A stretch of 39,475 bases of DNA, taken from assembly GCA_012964825.1 (NCBI GenBank), contig DTTI01000027.1:1-39475 (forward strand). Direction: 5' to 3'. Position 1 is the first letter of the stretch; each line of letters opens with the position of its first letter. Under the pieces are notes generated by a model. It was not told the DNA's origin. It worked only from the letters and a program-made list of their open reading frames with translations, and did not search any database. Below, in pieces: positions 1 through 8,673 of the stretch. Made by a program: the position numbers and the translations under genes. This stretch comes from Candidatus Neomarinimicrobiota bacterium (GTDB taxonomy: Bacteria; Fidelibacterota; Marinisomatia; Marinisomatales; S15-B10).

Positions 1-408
1 ACCTGTGAAAACTATAACGGACAACTCACGGGAAATAAGGGTGTTCACAAAAGATGGGAAGCAAATATGGTAGAAGAGTTTTTGCTGGACGCAATGAACA
101 CCTCCGGCAGATTAATCGGTTTTGATGACCCTGTTTCCCAGGCGTTTCTAATTGTTGAAGAATCTTTTCCCCATGTTAGTACCATCCTTGCAGCCGAAAC
201 CAAGGCTCGAGAAACAATTCCTGTCCAATCCAGGTCTACAATCTCAGATTGGAAAGTGTCCATGTTTGGAAGTGAGTATATTAGGGTTCTTTACGATGAA
301 ACCGGGGTACTGGCCGTCTCTCGGATGGAAATGGCTTCCCTCCGTGTGGCATCTTACTGGCATTCGGCCTGGGTGGCGGCGGGGAAACCGTCACCGCCGA
401 CCCGTTGA
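1..408 (+). CDS. Zinc-dependent phospholipase C / S1-P1 nuclease-like protein, C-terminal part
   Basis: The reading frame is open from base 1 and ends at TGA 406-408, so this is the last 135 residues of a gene whose start lies upstream. Near the beginning there is an ENYNGQLTGNKG stretch followed by GVHKRWE, an H-x3-E pair like the late zinc-ligand pair of the zinc-dependent phospholipase C fold (nucleases of the S1/P1 type usually have H-x3-D). The end, WHSAWVAAGKP, is a helix ending in a short Pro-rich tail. Such proteins are usually secreted trinuclear zinc hydrolases acting on phosphodiesters. The catalytic N-terminal half is not in the window, so substrate and signal peptide cannot be judged. 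Family assignment is from motif recall and is moderate. Confidence 0.5.
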   Translation, partial: TCENYNGQLTGNKGVHKRWEANMVEEFLLDAMNTSGRLIGFDDPVSQAFLIVEESFPHVSTILAAETKARETIPVQSRSTISDWKVSMFGSEYIRVLYDETGVLAVSRMEMASLRVASYWHSAWVAAGKPSPPTR

Positions 409-428
409 ACCCTTAACAAAGAAATCTC

Positions 429-1682
429 ATGGGTTCACATTTTTCATTGACTGCTGAAACTGTTGACGGCGGGCAGTCTGATATATTTTCCGTCTCCCAG
501 ATTACAGCAGAGATTAAGGCGTTGCTTGATGGGGCGTTTCCGGCTGTCTGGGTTGAAGGGGAAATTTCAAACTTTACCCATCATTTTGCTTCAGGGCATA
601 TGTACTTCACGCTGAAGGACGAAAAAGCCGAGCTGAGAGCAGCCATGTTCAGGGGATATAATGAACATCTGAAGTTCCCTGTGGAAAACGGAATGATGGT
701 TTTGGCCAATGGGGATATTTCTGTTTATGAGGCAAGAGGTCAGTATCAGCTGCTGGTTAGACGCATGGAACCAGCAGGAGTGGGAACGCTTTATCTTGCC
801 TTCGAGGCACTAAAAAAAAAGCTGGAAGGTGAGGGCCTTTTTGACGAAAGTCGTAAGCAATCGTTACCTCCTTACCCTTTCCGGATCGGCATTGTCACCT
901 CTGGTTCAGGTGCGACAATTCAGGATATAAGGAATGTTCTATCGAGACGGGCACCTCATTTAGAACTGATCCTTCGCCCCACACTGGTCCAGGGTAACGC
1001 TGCAGCCGAGGATATTATTTCAGCAATTGGTGAATTAGAGAAGATAGGTGACCTTGATTGTATAATTGTGGGTCGAGGAGGCGGATCGTTGGAAGATCTA
1101 TGGGCTTTCAATGAAGAGAAAGTGGTGAGGCGTATTGCTGCCGCCACTGTCCCAATCATCTCCGCTATTGGTCACGAGACTGATTTGACGCTGTCAGATT
1201 TTTCTGCTGACCTCAGGGCGCCCACGCCTTCAACTGCTGCCGAACTGGTGTCTCCAGCCTTAAGTGATATTAGAAGTGGCCTGGATGAAGTTGCTTGGAG
1301 ACTGGGGGAAGGTCTGAAAAATAGAGTCCAATCCTCGTGGCAGCAGCTTGACGGACAGGTTTCTCGCTACGGTTTTCAGCAACCGAGAGTTCTACTGGAG
1401 CGCGGAACTGAGTATTTGAATGAGACGGCAGAGCGTCTCGCCCGGAATGTGCGGGTGATCCTGGCTATGAAAAATGCTAACCACGGTTCTGTTAGTGGAA
1501 GACTTTCTGCTGTAAACCCAACGGCCATTCTCGAAAGAGGTTATGCGATTCCATATACCCTTCCAGATAAAAGGAATCTAAAGAGTGTTAGAGGCGTCAA
1601 AAAGGGAGATCGGTTTTCTCTTCATCTTTCCGATGGAAAATTGGAAAGTGAAGTGAAGAAAATCAGTAAAGACAGGAAGTAA
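429..1682 (+). CDS. xseA: Exodeoxyribonuclease VII large subunit
   Basis: Large subunit of exonuclease VII, which degrades single-stranded DNA from both ends to short oligonucleotides in the cytoplasm. The 417-residue protein has the usual layout: an N-terminal OB-fold DNA-binding domain (about 18-115), then the catalytic domain with GIVTSGSGATIQD (154-166), GRGGGSLEDLWAFNEE (215-230), SAIGHETD (245-252) and DLRAPTPSTAAE (261-272), a helical coiled region that would carry the small subunits, and the closing NPTAILERGYAI (363-374). The ATG at 429 has only a weak ribosome site but gives the expected N-terminus. xseB follows after 51 bases, and the two form one unit with nadK. The assignment is secure. 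Confidence 0.96.
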   Translation: MGSHFSLTAETVDGGQSDIFSVSQITAEIKALLDGAFPAVWVEGEISNFTHHFASGHMYFTLKDEKAELRAAMFRGYNEHLKFPVENGMMVLANGDISVYEARGQYQLLVRRMEPAGVGTLYLAFEALKKKLEGEGLFDESRKQSLPPYPFRIGIVTSGSGATIQDIRNVLSRRAPHLELILRPTLVQGNAAAEDIISAIGELEKIGDLDCIIVGRGGGSLEDLWAFNEEKVVRRIAAATVPIISAIGHETDLTLSDFSADLRAPTPSTAAELVSPALSDIRSGLDEVAWRLGEGLKNRVQSSWQQLDGQVSRYGFQQPRVLLERGTEYLNETAERLARNVRVILAMKNANHGSVSGRLSAVNPTAILERGYAIPYTLPDKRNLKSVRGVKKGDRFSLHLSDGKLESEVKKISKDRK

Positions 1683-1733
1683 ACGTGAGAATTGATAAAG
1701 AGACCTTAACTTCATCATTAGTGATAATTTGTT

Positions 1734-1934
1734 ATGACTAAAAAGAAATCTCTCAAGTTCGAAGATTCTATGAAACGTCTCGAAAAAATCGTTGATCAGT
1801 TGGAAGGTGACTCTGCCTCTCTGGAAAAAAGTCTTAAACTGTTTGAAGAAGGGATGAAGCTGACGGAAGAGTGTCGAAAAATGCTTGAAGAGGCAGAGGA
1901 AAAGATAAAGAATCTGCTTGGTGAGGAAGACTGA
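1734..1934 (+). CDS. xseB: Exodeoxyribonuclease VII small subunit
   Basis: A 66-residue, highly charged, all-helical protein with the family pattern of LKFEDSMKRLEKIVDQLE at the N-terminus and a second helix SLEKSLKLFEEGMKLTEECR. Several copies bind the stalk of XseA. Length is normal for the family. Its position directly after xseA is typical. The stop codon (1932-1934) abuts the ATG of nadK at 1935, and the last codons supply a GAGGAAG ribosome site for nadK, so the two are probably translationally coupled. Confidence 0.93.
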   Translation: MTKKKSLKFEDSMKRLEKIVDQLEGDSASLEKSLKLFEEGMKLTEECRKMLEEAEEKIKNLLGEED

Positions 1935-2813
1935 ATGAAAGTTGCATTCTGGGGGAATACCCAAAAAGAAGTTTTCTGGGAGCTTCTCCCAGAGTTGACC
2001 TCTTGGCTTCAAGAGAGGGGACAGAAAGTATTTTTCACCACCCACATTCATAAACGGCTTGAGGACAAGTCAAAATTCAATTACAGCATCATAGAAGAAG
2101 CAGACGATTTCAAGAATGTGGATTTCGTTTTAGCCATGGGTGGTGATGGAACCATCCTGTCGGCTGCCCGGGGTGTTGAACATCGTGGCACCCCTATTTT
2201 TGGTGTCCATCTCGGCGGCCTCGGTTTCCTGGCGGAAGGGACAATTGAAAATATGTACACACGTCTGGAATCAATCATCGCCGGGAACTACACCACTTTC
2301 CCTAGGATTCTTGTTGAGGCAGTCATCGAAGGAGATACGAACACCACTGTCACGGCATTGAATGACCTTGTCATAGACGCCGGGGAGGGGTTTCGACTTA
2401 TGAAATGCTCTCTTTTTTCGGAGGGGCATTTTATCACATCTTATTCTGCCGACGGGCTCATCATTGCCACGCCTACTGGTTCTACAGCTTACAATCTGGC
2501 GGCGGGTGGTCCCATAGTGGCGCCATGGCTATCCCTTTTCACCGTCACACCTATATGTCCTCATACACTCTCATCCCGTCCTATCGTATTGCCTGCTAAA
2601 AATGATCTCACTATAACCTTCCTTGAAGAGGAACCCGGTGCCCGCCTCACTGTAGATGGTCAGTTGGAGTATTCTATCCCAGCAAATGGTCGAGTGGTGG
2701 TCCGAAAGGCGGACTATGAGGTAAATATGATCACCTTTGAAGACAGTGACTATTACCAGACCCTAAGGACGAAAATGGGATGGGGTCAAAACAACAGCGG
2801 CCATCAATCATAG
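1935..2813 (+). CDS. nadK: NAD kinase
   Basis: Phosphorylates NAD to NADP in the cytoplasm. The 292-residue protein has the diagnostic GGDGT at 69-73, the ALND version of the NE/D motif at 141-144, and the long glycine-rich nucleotide-binding stretch ADGLIIATPTGSTAYN at 172-187 followed by AAGGPIVAP. Size and order of motifs are those of bacterial NadK. It starts immediately after the xseB stop. Downstream it converges on the minus-strand short-chain dehydrogenase across a 56-base gap in which I see no convincing terminator stem. Confidence 0.95.
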   Translation: MKVAFWGNTQKEVFWELLPELTSWLQERGQKVFFTTHIHKRLEDKSKFNYSIIEEADDFKNVDFVLAMGGDGTILSAARGVEHRGTPIFGVHLGGLGFLAEGTIENMYTRLESIIAGNYTTFPRILVEAVIEGDTNTTVTALNDLVIDAGEGFRLMKCSLFSEGHFITSYSADGLIIATPTGSTAYNLAAGGPIVAPWLSLFTVTPICPHTLSSRPIVLPAKNDLTITFLEEEPGARLTVDGQLEYSIPANGRVVVRKADYEVNMITFEDSDYYQTLRTKMGWGQNNSGHQS

Positions 2814-2869
2814 GAAATCGGTTGACCAAATTCTACTCTTTTGCCGAAGATAAATACTTAGTATAAAGT

Positions 2870-3634
2870 TCAGGTCCGCAAGTAAGAAGCGCCGTTTATA
2901 TCAACGATACACCCTGTCATGAAATCAGTTCCCTCAGACGCTAGTAGGACCGCTGCCCGAGCCACCTCTTCTGGCTTGGCCACTCGTCCAAAGGGACTCT
3001 GATTCTTTATTGAATTTCCTTCTGGGCCTTCTAAGATTGGGGATACCCGCTCAGTTTCTACATACCCCGGCGCTAGTGTATAGATAAAAATGTTGTGTTT
3101 GATAAGTGCCTGGGCCATGGATTGGCCGAAAGAGTTGATACCTGCCTTGCTGGCGCCGTAAGCAGGAGCAGTGGGTTCACCTCTAAAAGCGCCTCGGGAA
3201 GAAATATTGACAATTTTTCCACCCCCACGTTTTTTCATTTGTTGGATGGCACAGAATGAAACATTGGTGTGACCCACAAGATTTGTACCAAGCGTGCGAT
3301 CCCAAATGGCTACCCACTCCTCATAAGATAAATCGTCAAAGTTGAACTGTTCAATTAAAGCAGCATTGTTCACAAGGATATCCATACGGTCCATACCGGT
3401 AATGACCTCTTCAACGATTCGGCTTGCTTCGTGAGGTAAAGAAATATCACCCTGGACCAGCATATGATCTTTTCCATTTAGACTTTCCAGAGTTTCTCTT
3501 CCGCCATTCTCGTTGCTGTGATAATGCACTGCAACAGTGGCGCTTGACTCGGCGAAAGCCTGAGCGATGGCTCTCCCAATCCCGCTGGATGAGCCTGTAA
3601 CAAGAACTGTTTTCCCTCTGTAATCGATATTCAT
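2870..3634 (-). CDS. Short-chain dehydrogenase/reductase (FabG-like)
   Basis: Classical SDR oxidoreductase of 254 residues. The Rossmann nucleotide-binding motif TGSSSGIG is at 13-20, the structural VNNAA at 88-92, the catalytic serine in NISS at 145/146, and the catalytic pair Y159-x3-K163 in YGASKAG. The GNS..FG and substrate-loop regions look complete. It resembles 3-oxoacyl-ACP reductase and glucose dehydrogenase-type SDRs. The substrate cannot be read from sequence. It is the last gene of the minus-strand operon. Its ATG at 3634 is preceded by GAGGCACTAA, a ribosome site overlapping the stop of the decarboxylase gene, so it is probably translated in series with it. Confidence 0.9.
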   Translation of the reverse strand: MNIDYRGKTVLVTGSSSGIGRAIAQAFAESSATVAVHYHSNENGGRETLESLNGKDHMLVQGDISLPHEASRIVEEVITGMDRMDILVNNAALIEQFNFDDLSYEEWVAIWDRTLGTNLVGHTNVSFCAIQQMKKRGGGKIVNISSRGAFRGEPTAPAYGASKAGINSFGQSMAQALIKHNIFIYTLAPGYVETERVSPILEGPEGNSIKNQSPFGRVAKPEEVARAAVLLASEGTDFMTGCIVDINGASYLRT

Positions 3635-3643
3635 TTAGTGCCT

Positions 3644-5056
3644 CTATTTTTCATTTTCATATGTTTCCGTTATTCGGTGCCAAGTGGATTCTATGTTGCT
3701 TTGCTCTGTAAGGGGAGAACCCACACAAAGCCTTAGTGTGTACTTGTTATTCAGTTTGGTGTGTGTGAGATACATTTTACCACTGCTGTTCAGCTTAAAG
3801 AGAATCGCCTCATTGATCTCATCGCTGGTTTTTGCCCGGAAACAAACCAGATTCAAGGGTGCTGGAGCCATAATTTCAAACCGATCATCTTTCTCAACAA
3901 AAGATTTGAAGAGTTGCCCAAGTTCTACACCTTTTCGCACATGTGCTTTAAGTCCTTTTAGGCCGTAGTGTCTAATAACAAACCAAAGCTTTAACGCCCG
4001 GAACCGCCGACCCAGCGGAATCTGCCAGTCGCGATAATCGATGACAGCATCGGATTTGCTTGGTTTGTTTTTCAGATACTCAGGTAGGATGGAAAGCGTG
4101 GTCAATAGTGCTTTTCTATTGGAAACAAAGAAAGCGTCGCAATCAAAATTTGTCAGCATCCATTTGTGGGGATTAAAGCAGTAACTGTCCGCCATTTCCA
4201 ACCCCTCATGAACCCAGCGAAACTCTGGGCACAGTGCCGCTGTTCCTGTCATAGCCGCATCCACATGGAGCCAGATATTTTTTTCTTTACAGATTCTCCC
4301 TATCTGAGGCAGCGGATCAAAGGCAGTAGATGAAGTGGTTCCGGAAGTAGCACAAACAAAGGCCGGTTTTTTCCCGTTCTTTAGGTCTTCCTCTATTGTC
4401 GCGGACAATGTCTCACTCTTCATGGCGAAAGTTTCATCTACTTCTATAAGCCTCAGGTTATCTTTTCCCAAGCCTGCAATTTTTACAGCTTTCTCTAAGG
4501 ATGAGTGAGCCTGATTGGAAGTGTAAACTGTCAGTTCACTTTTTACACCGGACTTATTACTCCCATAATCCGTTGCCCGCTCTCGACCCGCCAAAAGGGC
4601 GCAAAGAGTGGCACTGGAGGCTGTATCGTGTATCACACCGCCGCCATCTGAGGAAGAGAGAAATTTTTTCGGCAAATCCAGCATCTCCACCAACCAGTCC
4701 ATTATATGTGTTTCCAGTTCAGTGCAGGCAGGGGAGGTGGCCCACAGCATGCCGTTGACACCGAAGCCCGAGGACAGCAGATCGCCCAAAATGGCTGGAC
4801 CTGAAGCATTGGCAGGAAAAAAGGCATAAAAGTTAGGGGACTGCCAGTGACTGATGCCGGGGAGTATGATGTCCTCAACATCCTTCATTACATCTTTGAA
4901 GGACTCTCCCTTAACAGGAGGATGAGGTGGAAGCTTGCTTCGAACTTCGCCTGGGGCAGCTTGGGACATAACAGGAAACTCGCCAACCTTTTCATAATAG
5001 TCGGCAATCCAGTCGATGACCTCTCGGCCCGCCTTTCGAAACTCCTCCGGCGTCAT
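3644..5056 (-). CDS. PLP-dependent group II (aromatic-L-amino-acid type) decarboxylase
   Basis: Cytosolic amino-acid decarboxylase that would release CO2 from an L-amino acid, giving an amine. Numbered from the start chosen here (470 residues), the N-terminal MTPEEFRKAGREVIDWIADY helix is that of the aromatic amino acid decarboxylase family. The cofactor-stacking histidine lies in NQAHSS near 183, the PLP-nitrogen aspartate in HVDAAMTG near 266, and the Schiff-base lysine in FNPHKWM near 298, followed by the family signature NFDCDAFFV. An in-frame ATG at 5125 would add 23 residues and overlap the previous gene by 47 bases. I prefer 5056 because it fits the family N-terminus and has AAGGG upstream, but both are possible. 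Tyrosine, tryptophan, DOPA or diaminobutyrate-type substrates cannot be separated. Confidence 0.9.
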   Translation of the reverse strand: MTPEEFRKAGREVIDWIADYYEKVGEFPVMSQAAPGEVRSKLPPHPPVKGESFKDVMKDVEDIILPGISHWQSPNFYAFFPANASGPAILGDLLSSGFGVNGMLWATSPACTELETHIMDWLVEMLDLPKKFLSSSDGGGVIHDTASSATLCALLAGRERATDYGSNKSGVKSELTVYTSNQAHSSLEKAVKIAGLGKDNLRLIEVDETFAMKSETLSATIEEDLKNGKKPAFVCATSGTTSSTAFDPLPQIGRICKEKNIWLHVDAAMTGTAALCPEFRWVHEGLEMADSYCFNPHKWMLTNFDCDAFFVSNRKALLTTLSILPEYLKNKPSKSDAVIDYRDWQIPLGRRFRALKLWFVIRHYGLKGLKAHVRKGVELGQLFKSFVEKDDRFEIMAPAPLNLVCFRAKTSDEINEAILFKLNSSGKMYLTHTKLNNKYTLRLCVGSPLTEQSNIESTWHRITETYENEK

Positions 5057-5078
5057 ATCTGTGCCCTTGGGCAAAGGT

Positions 5079-5486
5079 TTATAATTTCCCGAAAAGTTGT
5101 CTGTGCCGGCGCAACATGCAGTCATTCACCACCACCAAAAGGCCGGCATCTTCAGCTAGTTTTGTGGCTTCTTGATTGATAACTCCATCCTGAAGCCAAA
5201 GGGCCTTGGCACCGATCTCAACCGCCGCTTCGGAAATGGGAACCGTATGTTCCGGTCTACGGAACACATCCACAACGTCTACTTGCTCTTGAATGGATTG
5301 AAGATCTGGATAGCAGACCATTCCAGAAATATTATTTTGGCCTGGGTTCACAGGTATAATCTTATAACCATTTGTTTTAAGGTACATAGCTACGTAATGG
5401 CTGGGCCGTTCCGGTTTGGGACTCATCCCTACCACAGCAACAGTTTTCATATTAAAGATTTGCTCGATGGTTTCTGGTTCGTTCAT
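5079..5486 (-). CDS. CoA-binding domain protein (YccU-like)
   Basis: A 135-residue stand-alone CoA-binding Rossmann protein. The N-terminus TVAVVGMSPKPERPSHYVAMYL matches the nucleotide-binding strand and loop, followed by GYKIIPVNPG, a VDVVDVFR strand, ALWLQDGV and the closing DCMLRRH. This is the family of small cytosolic proteins related to the CoA-binding domain of succinyl-CoA synthetase. No enzymatic role is established for most members. The ATG at 5484-5486 (reverse strand) overlaps the proline dehydrogenase stop as TGATG, arguing for coupled translation. A longer upstream frame exists but lies inside proline dehydrogenase and is rejected. Confidence 0.88.
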   Translation of the reverse strand: MNEPETIEQIFNMKTVAVVGMSPKPERPSHYVAMYLKTNGYKIIPVNPGQNNISGMVCYPDLQSIQEQVDVVDVFRRPEHTVPISEAAVEIGAKALWLQDGVINQEATKLAEDAGLLVVVNDCMLRRHRQLFGKL

Positions 5487-6385
5487 CACTTCCTGAAAAA
5501 GTTTCTGACAATATATGAAGCAATCTTTGGATTTTCTTTGAATCGTCTGATGGCATAAGTGTGCCACTGATCCCCGAAGGGAATGTAGTAACGTACCTTG
5601 TGGCCATCCTCCAATAGTTGTTCAAGCCTGTTTCCCATAGGGACGCCGTAGAGTACCTGGAACTCGTAGCTGTCCTTGGAAATAGCTTGATTTTCGATCC
5701 ATGTCTCAAGTGTATCAATCAGATAGATATCGTGAGTGGCGATGCCGATAAAGGCTTCGTCCAAAAGACCGGCTTGAACCAGCTTTATATAATTTTCCCT
5801 GATTTCTTCTCTGTTGTGAAAAGCCGACTCTTCCGGCTCCCGGTATATTCCCTTACAGATTCGCACATTGAAATTGTCACCGTTCAATCGCTTGAGGTCG
5901 GTTTCACTACGATGAAGATATGCTTGAAGGACTGGCCCAACTCCGGCATATCTTGATTTGCACTTTTCGTAGAGGGAGAGTGTGATGTCTGTGTAGGGCG
6001 AATTCTCCATGTCGATGCGGAGGAAGTTGTCTATTCTTTTAGCCGTCTCCAACAGAGCGAACAGATTGTCTTCTGCAAGTTTATCATCATAGCCGAGGCC
6101 GAGATGGGTCAGTTTGATGGAGATGTTGCAATCGAGACTCGAATCGGCAATCACTTCGAACAGACGGATATAACTTTCGGTAATCACCTTGGCTTCTTCC
6201 ACCGATTTTGAATGTTCACCCAGAATGTCCAGGGTCGCAGAGAATCCCAGCTGATTGAGTTCATAAACCACACCGAGTGCGTCCCCTTCGGTATCGCCGG
6301 CAACGTACCGCATGGCGAAAGGACGGAGCACATTTCTTGGAAGAAGGGGAAGCAACAAGTTAAGTGAACTGTTCAGAAATCCCAT
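5486..6385 (-). CDS. Proline dehydrogenase (monofunctional)
   Basis: FAD-dependent oxidation of L-proline to pyrroline-5-carboxylate with electrons passed to membrane quinone. The 299-residue protein carries the full set of barrel motifs: TLDILGE (51-57), SIKLTHLGL (89-97), DMENS (125-129), QAYLHRSETDL (154-164), RICKGIYREP (175-184), ATHD (216-219), QVLYGV (243-248) and RYYIPFGDQW (265-274). It is the short bacterial PutB type, without the P5C dehydrogenase domain or the DNA-binding domain of PutA. It is the first gene of the minus-strand operon and is divergent from complex I set 1, so the gap at 6386-6509 holds promoters for both directions. No P5C dehydrogenase gene is in the window. Confidence 0.94.
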   Translation of the reverse strand: MGFLNSSLNLLLPLLPRNVLRPFAMRYVAGDTEGDALGVVYELNQLGFSATLDILGEHSKSVEEAKVITESYIRLFEVIADSSLDCNISIKLTHLGLGYDDKLAEDNLFALLETAKRIDNFLRIDMENSPYTDITLSLYEKCKSRYAGVGPVLQAYLHRSETDLKRLNGDNFNVRICKGIYREPEESAFHNREEIRENYIKLVQAGLLDEAFIGIATHDIYLIDTLETWIENQAISKDSYEFQVLYGVPMGNRLEQLLEDGHKVRYYIPFGDQWHTYAIRRFKENPKIASYIVRNFFRK

Positions 6386-6471
6386 AGAAGCGGGCGAATT
6401 TAGCTGAAGAGACCTCCTTCGTCAATCTGTTTTGGGCAAACTGTTTCAAAAATATCACTAGAATTTATATG

Positions 6472-6505
6472 AGCAATTGCCCACTCTTTATTGAGGGAAA
6501 TTGCT
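6472..6505 (+). promoter_or_regulatory. Stem-loop covering the ribosome site of nuoA-1
   Basis: AGCAATT at 6472-6478 pairs with AATTGCT at 6499-6505, and after one mismatch CCC 6480-6482 pairs with GGG 6495-6497. The GAGGG ribosome site at 6493-6497 is therefore partly inside the stem. The structure ends four bases before the nuoA-1 ATG. It could tune translation of the whole complex I block. It is seen by eye only, with no folding energy computed. Confidence 0.4.
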
Positions 6506-6509
6506 TTGC

Positions 6510-7019
6510 ATGACCAGAGGGGTGACAATAAATTCACAGCCTGTTTTAAACAGCTCATCATACATGTATAGAGATTTTGGAACCTCGTTCATTTTTATCT
6601 TGATTGGCATCGTTCTTGTTGCTGCACCCCTCTTTATTCAGAGGATTCTAGCACCCAGAAACAAAACCTTTGACAAGATGTCAACATACGAGTGCGGGGA
6701 AGCAGTAGAGGGCCCTGCCTGGGTCAAGTTCAATATCCGTTTTTATGTGGTAGCACTCATTTTTATCATCTTTGATGTGGAAATTGTTTTCCTTTTTCCG
6801 TGGGCCGTTGTCTACAAGGAATTGGGCCTATTTGCTTTTGTAGAGATGTTGATTTTTCTGGGAATACTTTCTCTGGGTCTAGCATATGTTTGGCGGAAAG
6901 GTGATTTGGAGTGGGTTAAGGTTTCTGTTCCATACGGCCGTGGCCGTTATCGAAAGCTTACCATTACAGAAGAAACACCTGTACCACCCCCTCCCGCGCC
7001 TCAGGAGACAGAGGCCTAG
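6510..7019 (+). CDS. nuoA: NADH-quinone oxidoreductase subunit A, set 1
   Basis: Membrane subunit at the quinone end of complex I. Three membrane helices are visible (around residues 25-45, 75-97 and 105-125 from this start), with the family motif YECGE before TM2, [17 protein letters not shown] through TM2, and [14 protein letters not shown] and [10 protein letters not shown] look like Bacteroidetes-type NuoA and differ clearly from the second nuoA at 16302. The protein has an unusual Pro-rich tail ([14 protein letters not shown]). I use ATG 6510; an in-frame TTG at 6501 sits too close to the GAGGG. It is the first gene of the complex I block and is followed directly by nuoC, with no nuoB between them. 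Confidence 0.93.
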   Translation: MTRGVTINSQPVLNSSSYMYRDFGTSFIFILIGIVLVAAPLFIQRILAPRNKTFDKMSTYECGEAVEGPAWVKFNIRFYVVALIFIIFDVEIVFLFPWAVVYKELGLFAFVEMLIFLGILSLGLAYVWRKGDLEWVKVSVPYGRGRYRKLTITEETPVPPPPAPQETEA

Positions 7020-7036
7020 TTAAACCTTCTGAATTG

Positions 7037-7537
7037 ATGGATTTTGTGGGGATTGTCGAAAGTATCAATGCGAAGTTCGGGAAGGACTTTGCATCCATTG
7101 ATGAAGAAGTTTCAGAAGAAACTGTTAGAATAACGCCAGAGCAGTGGGGGCAACTAGCCCCGTTTCTTCGGGAAGAGCCGGAACTTTTCTTTGATGCCAT
7201 GATGTGTATCACAGGCATTGATGAGGGGGAAGATAGTGAAAATCTGGCTGTCGTTTATAACCTCCACTCCATGAAGCACAATCACAAACTGGAGGTCTAT
7301 GTTTCTACGTTAAAGAACGACCCAAAGGTTCCTTCAGTAGAGCAGATTTGGCGAATTGCCGACTGGTTCGAAAGGGAAGTTTTCGATATGTATGGTATAG
7401 AATTTGATGGGCATCGTGACTTGCGCAGAATTTTGCTTCCCAGCGACTGGGAGGGTTTTCCGCTTCGCAAAGATTATGAATTTCCTGAAACGTGGCACGG
7501 AATTGTTGTTAATAAGATGAAAGAGGGATGGGAATAG
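7037..7537 (+). CDS. nuoC: NADH-quinone oxidoreductase subunit C, set 1
   Basis: Peripheral-arm subunit of complex I (30 kDa family), 166 residues. The family signature is present near the C-terminus: VEQIWRIADWFEREVFDMYGIEFDGH, then DLRRILLP, and GFPLRKDYEFP. Separate from NuoD, not fused. ATG 7037 is chosen over the preceding TTG at 7034. The gap to nuoA-1 is only 17 bases, so the usual nuoB slot is absent rather than hidden. The stop overlaps the start of nuoD-1 by ten bases. Confidence 0.94.
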   Translation: MDFVGIVESINAKFGKDFASIDEEVSEETVRITPEQWGQLAPFLREEPELFFDAMMCITGIDEGEDSENLAVVYNLHSMKHNHKLEVYVSTLKNDPKVPSVEQIWRIADWFEREVFDMYGIEFDGHRDLRRILLPSDWEGFPLRKDYEFPETWHGIVVNKMKEGWE

Positions 7538-8673
7538 CTGTCGAAAAGGAACTGGGTGCTTTCAGGGGCGAAGAGATGGTCCTCAATATCGGGCCGCAGC
7601 ATCCAAGCACGCACGGGGTGCTTCGACTCAAGGTCCACACCGATGGTGAAATCATAACAAAGATCATACCCTACATAGGATATCTTCACAGGTGCTTTGA
7701 GAAGCATTGTGAAAACCTTACCTACGAGCAAGCGATTCCCTTTACAGACCGTTGTGATTACATCGGCTCCATGAACAACAATTTTGGTTATGCCGTTGCT
7801 GTGGAACAGTTAATGGAGATCAAAGTCCCGGAAAAGGTGGAGTTCATGCGGGTCATTGTAGCTGAAATGAACCGCATCTCCAGTCATTTGTTGGCCTTGG
7901 GCACTTTTGGACTTGATGTGGGCGCGTTTACTCCCTTCCTTTACTGTTTTCGTGATCGTGAAAGAATCCTTGATCTATTTGAGATGCTTTGTGGCGCCCG
8001 ATTGCTTTACAACTACATTTGGGTGGGTGGTGTTTCTCATGATTTCCCTGTTGGGTGGGTGGAGAAGACATATGATTTTCTTGATTACTTTGAACCCAAG
8101 ATCAACGAGTATAACGAACTTCTCACCTACAATAAAATTTTCATTGAGCGTTCAGCCGATATTGGCGTAATTCCATCCGATATTGCCGTGAGCTACGGTG
8201 TAACGGGTCCCAATCTGCGTGGCTCGGGGATACGATGGGATTTGAGAAAAGATGATCCTTACAGCATTTATGACCGTTTTGATTTTGACATTCCTATAGG
8301 TACTGGTGCAATGGGCTCCGTGGGTGATTGCTGGGATAGGTATTACGTTCGCGTCAGAGAGCTGGAAGAGTGTATAAAGATCATTCGTCAGGCTCTGGAT
8401 GGAATGCCTCGTGATGGCGATGTTCATGCCACTTTACCAAAAAAGATTAGACCAAAATCGGGCCATGTTTACAGCAGGACTGAGAGTCCCCGCGGCGACC
8501 TCGGTTATTACATTGTCAGCGATGGAAGTGATATACCTTCCAGACTTAAACTGAGGTCACCGGCCTTTACAGCCTTAAGTTGCCTGGACGAAATTGCCCG
8601 AGGATGGATGATCTCTGATGTGATCGCTATTCTGGGTTCATTAGATATTGTACTGGGAGAGATCGATCGCTGA
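7528..8673 (+). CDS. nuoD: NADH-quinone oxidoreductase subunit D, set 1
   Basis: 49 kDa subunit that builds the quinone pocket together with NuoB and NuoH. The 381-residue protein has GPQHPSTHG at 22-30 (quinone-site histidine), the DRCDY motif containing the quinone tyrosine, and RISSHLLALGTFGLDVGA. It also has the GVTGPNLRGSG loop, SPRGDLGYYIVSDG, and the closing GEIDR at the C-terminus. All key quinone-site residues are present, so it looks functional even though its partner NuoB is not encoded in this set. The stop TGA overlaps the nuoH-1 ATG (TGATG at 8671-8675). Confidence 0.95.
   Translation: MGIAVEKELGAFRGEEMVLNIGPQHPSTHGVLRLKVHTDGEIITKIIPYIGYLHRCFEKHCENLTYEQAIPFTDRCDYIGSMNNNFGYAVAVEQLMEIKVPEKVEFMRVIVAEMNRISSHLLALGTFGLDVGAFTPFLYCFRDRERILDLFEMLCGARLLYNYIWVGGVSHDFPVGWVEKTYDFLDYFEPKINEYNELLTYNKIFIERSADIGVIPSDIAVSYGVTGPNLRGSGIRWDLRKDDPYSIYDRFDFDIPIGTGAMGSVGDCWDRYYVRVRELEECIKIIRQALDGMPRDGDVHATLPKKIRPKSGHVYSRTESPRGDLGYYIVSDGSDIPSRLKLRSPAFTALSCLDEIARGWMISDVIAILGSLDIVLGEIDR

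Noticed and set aside
7017-7037. Hidden nuoB between nuoA-1 and nuoC-1
   Set aside because: Only 17 bases separate the genes.
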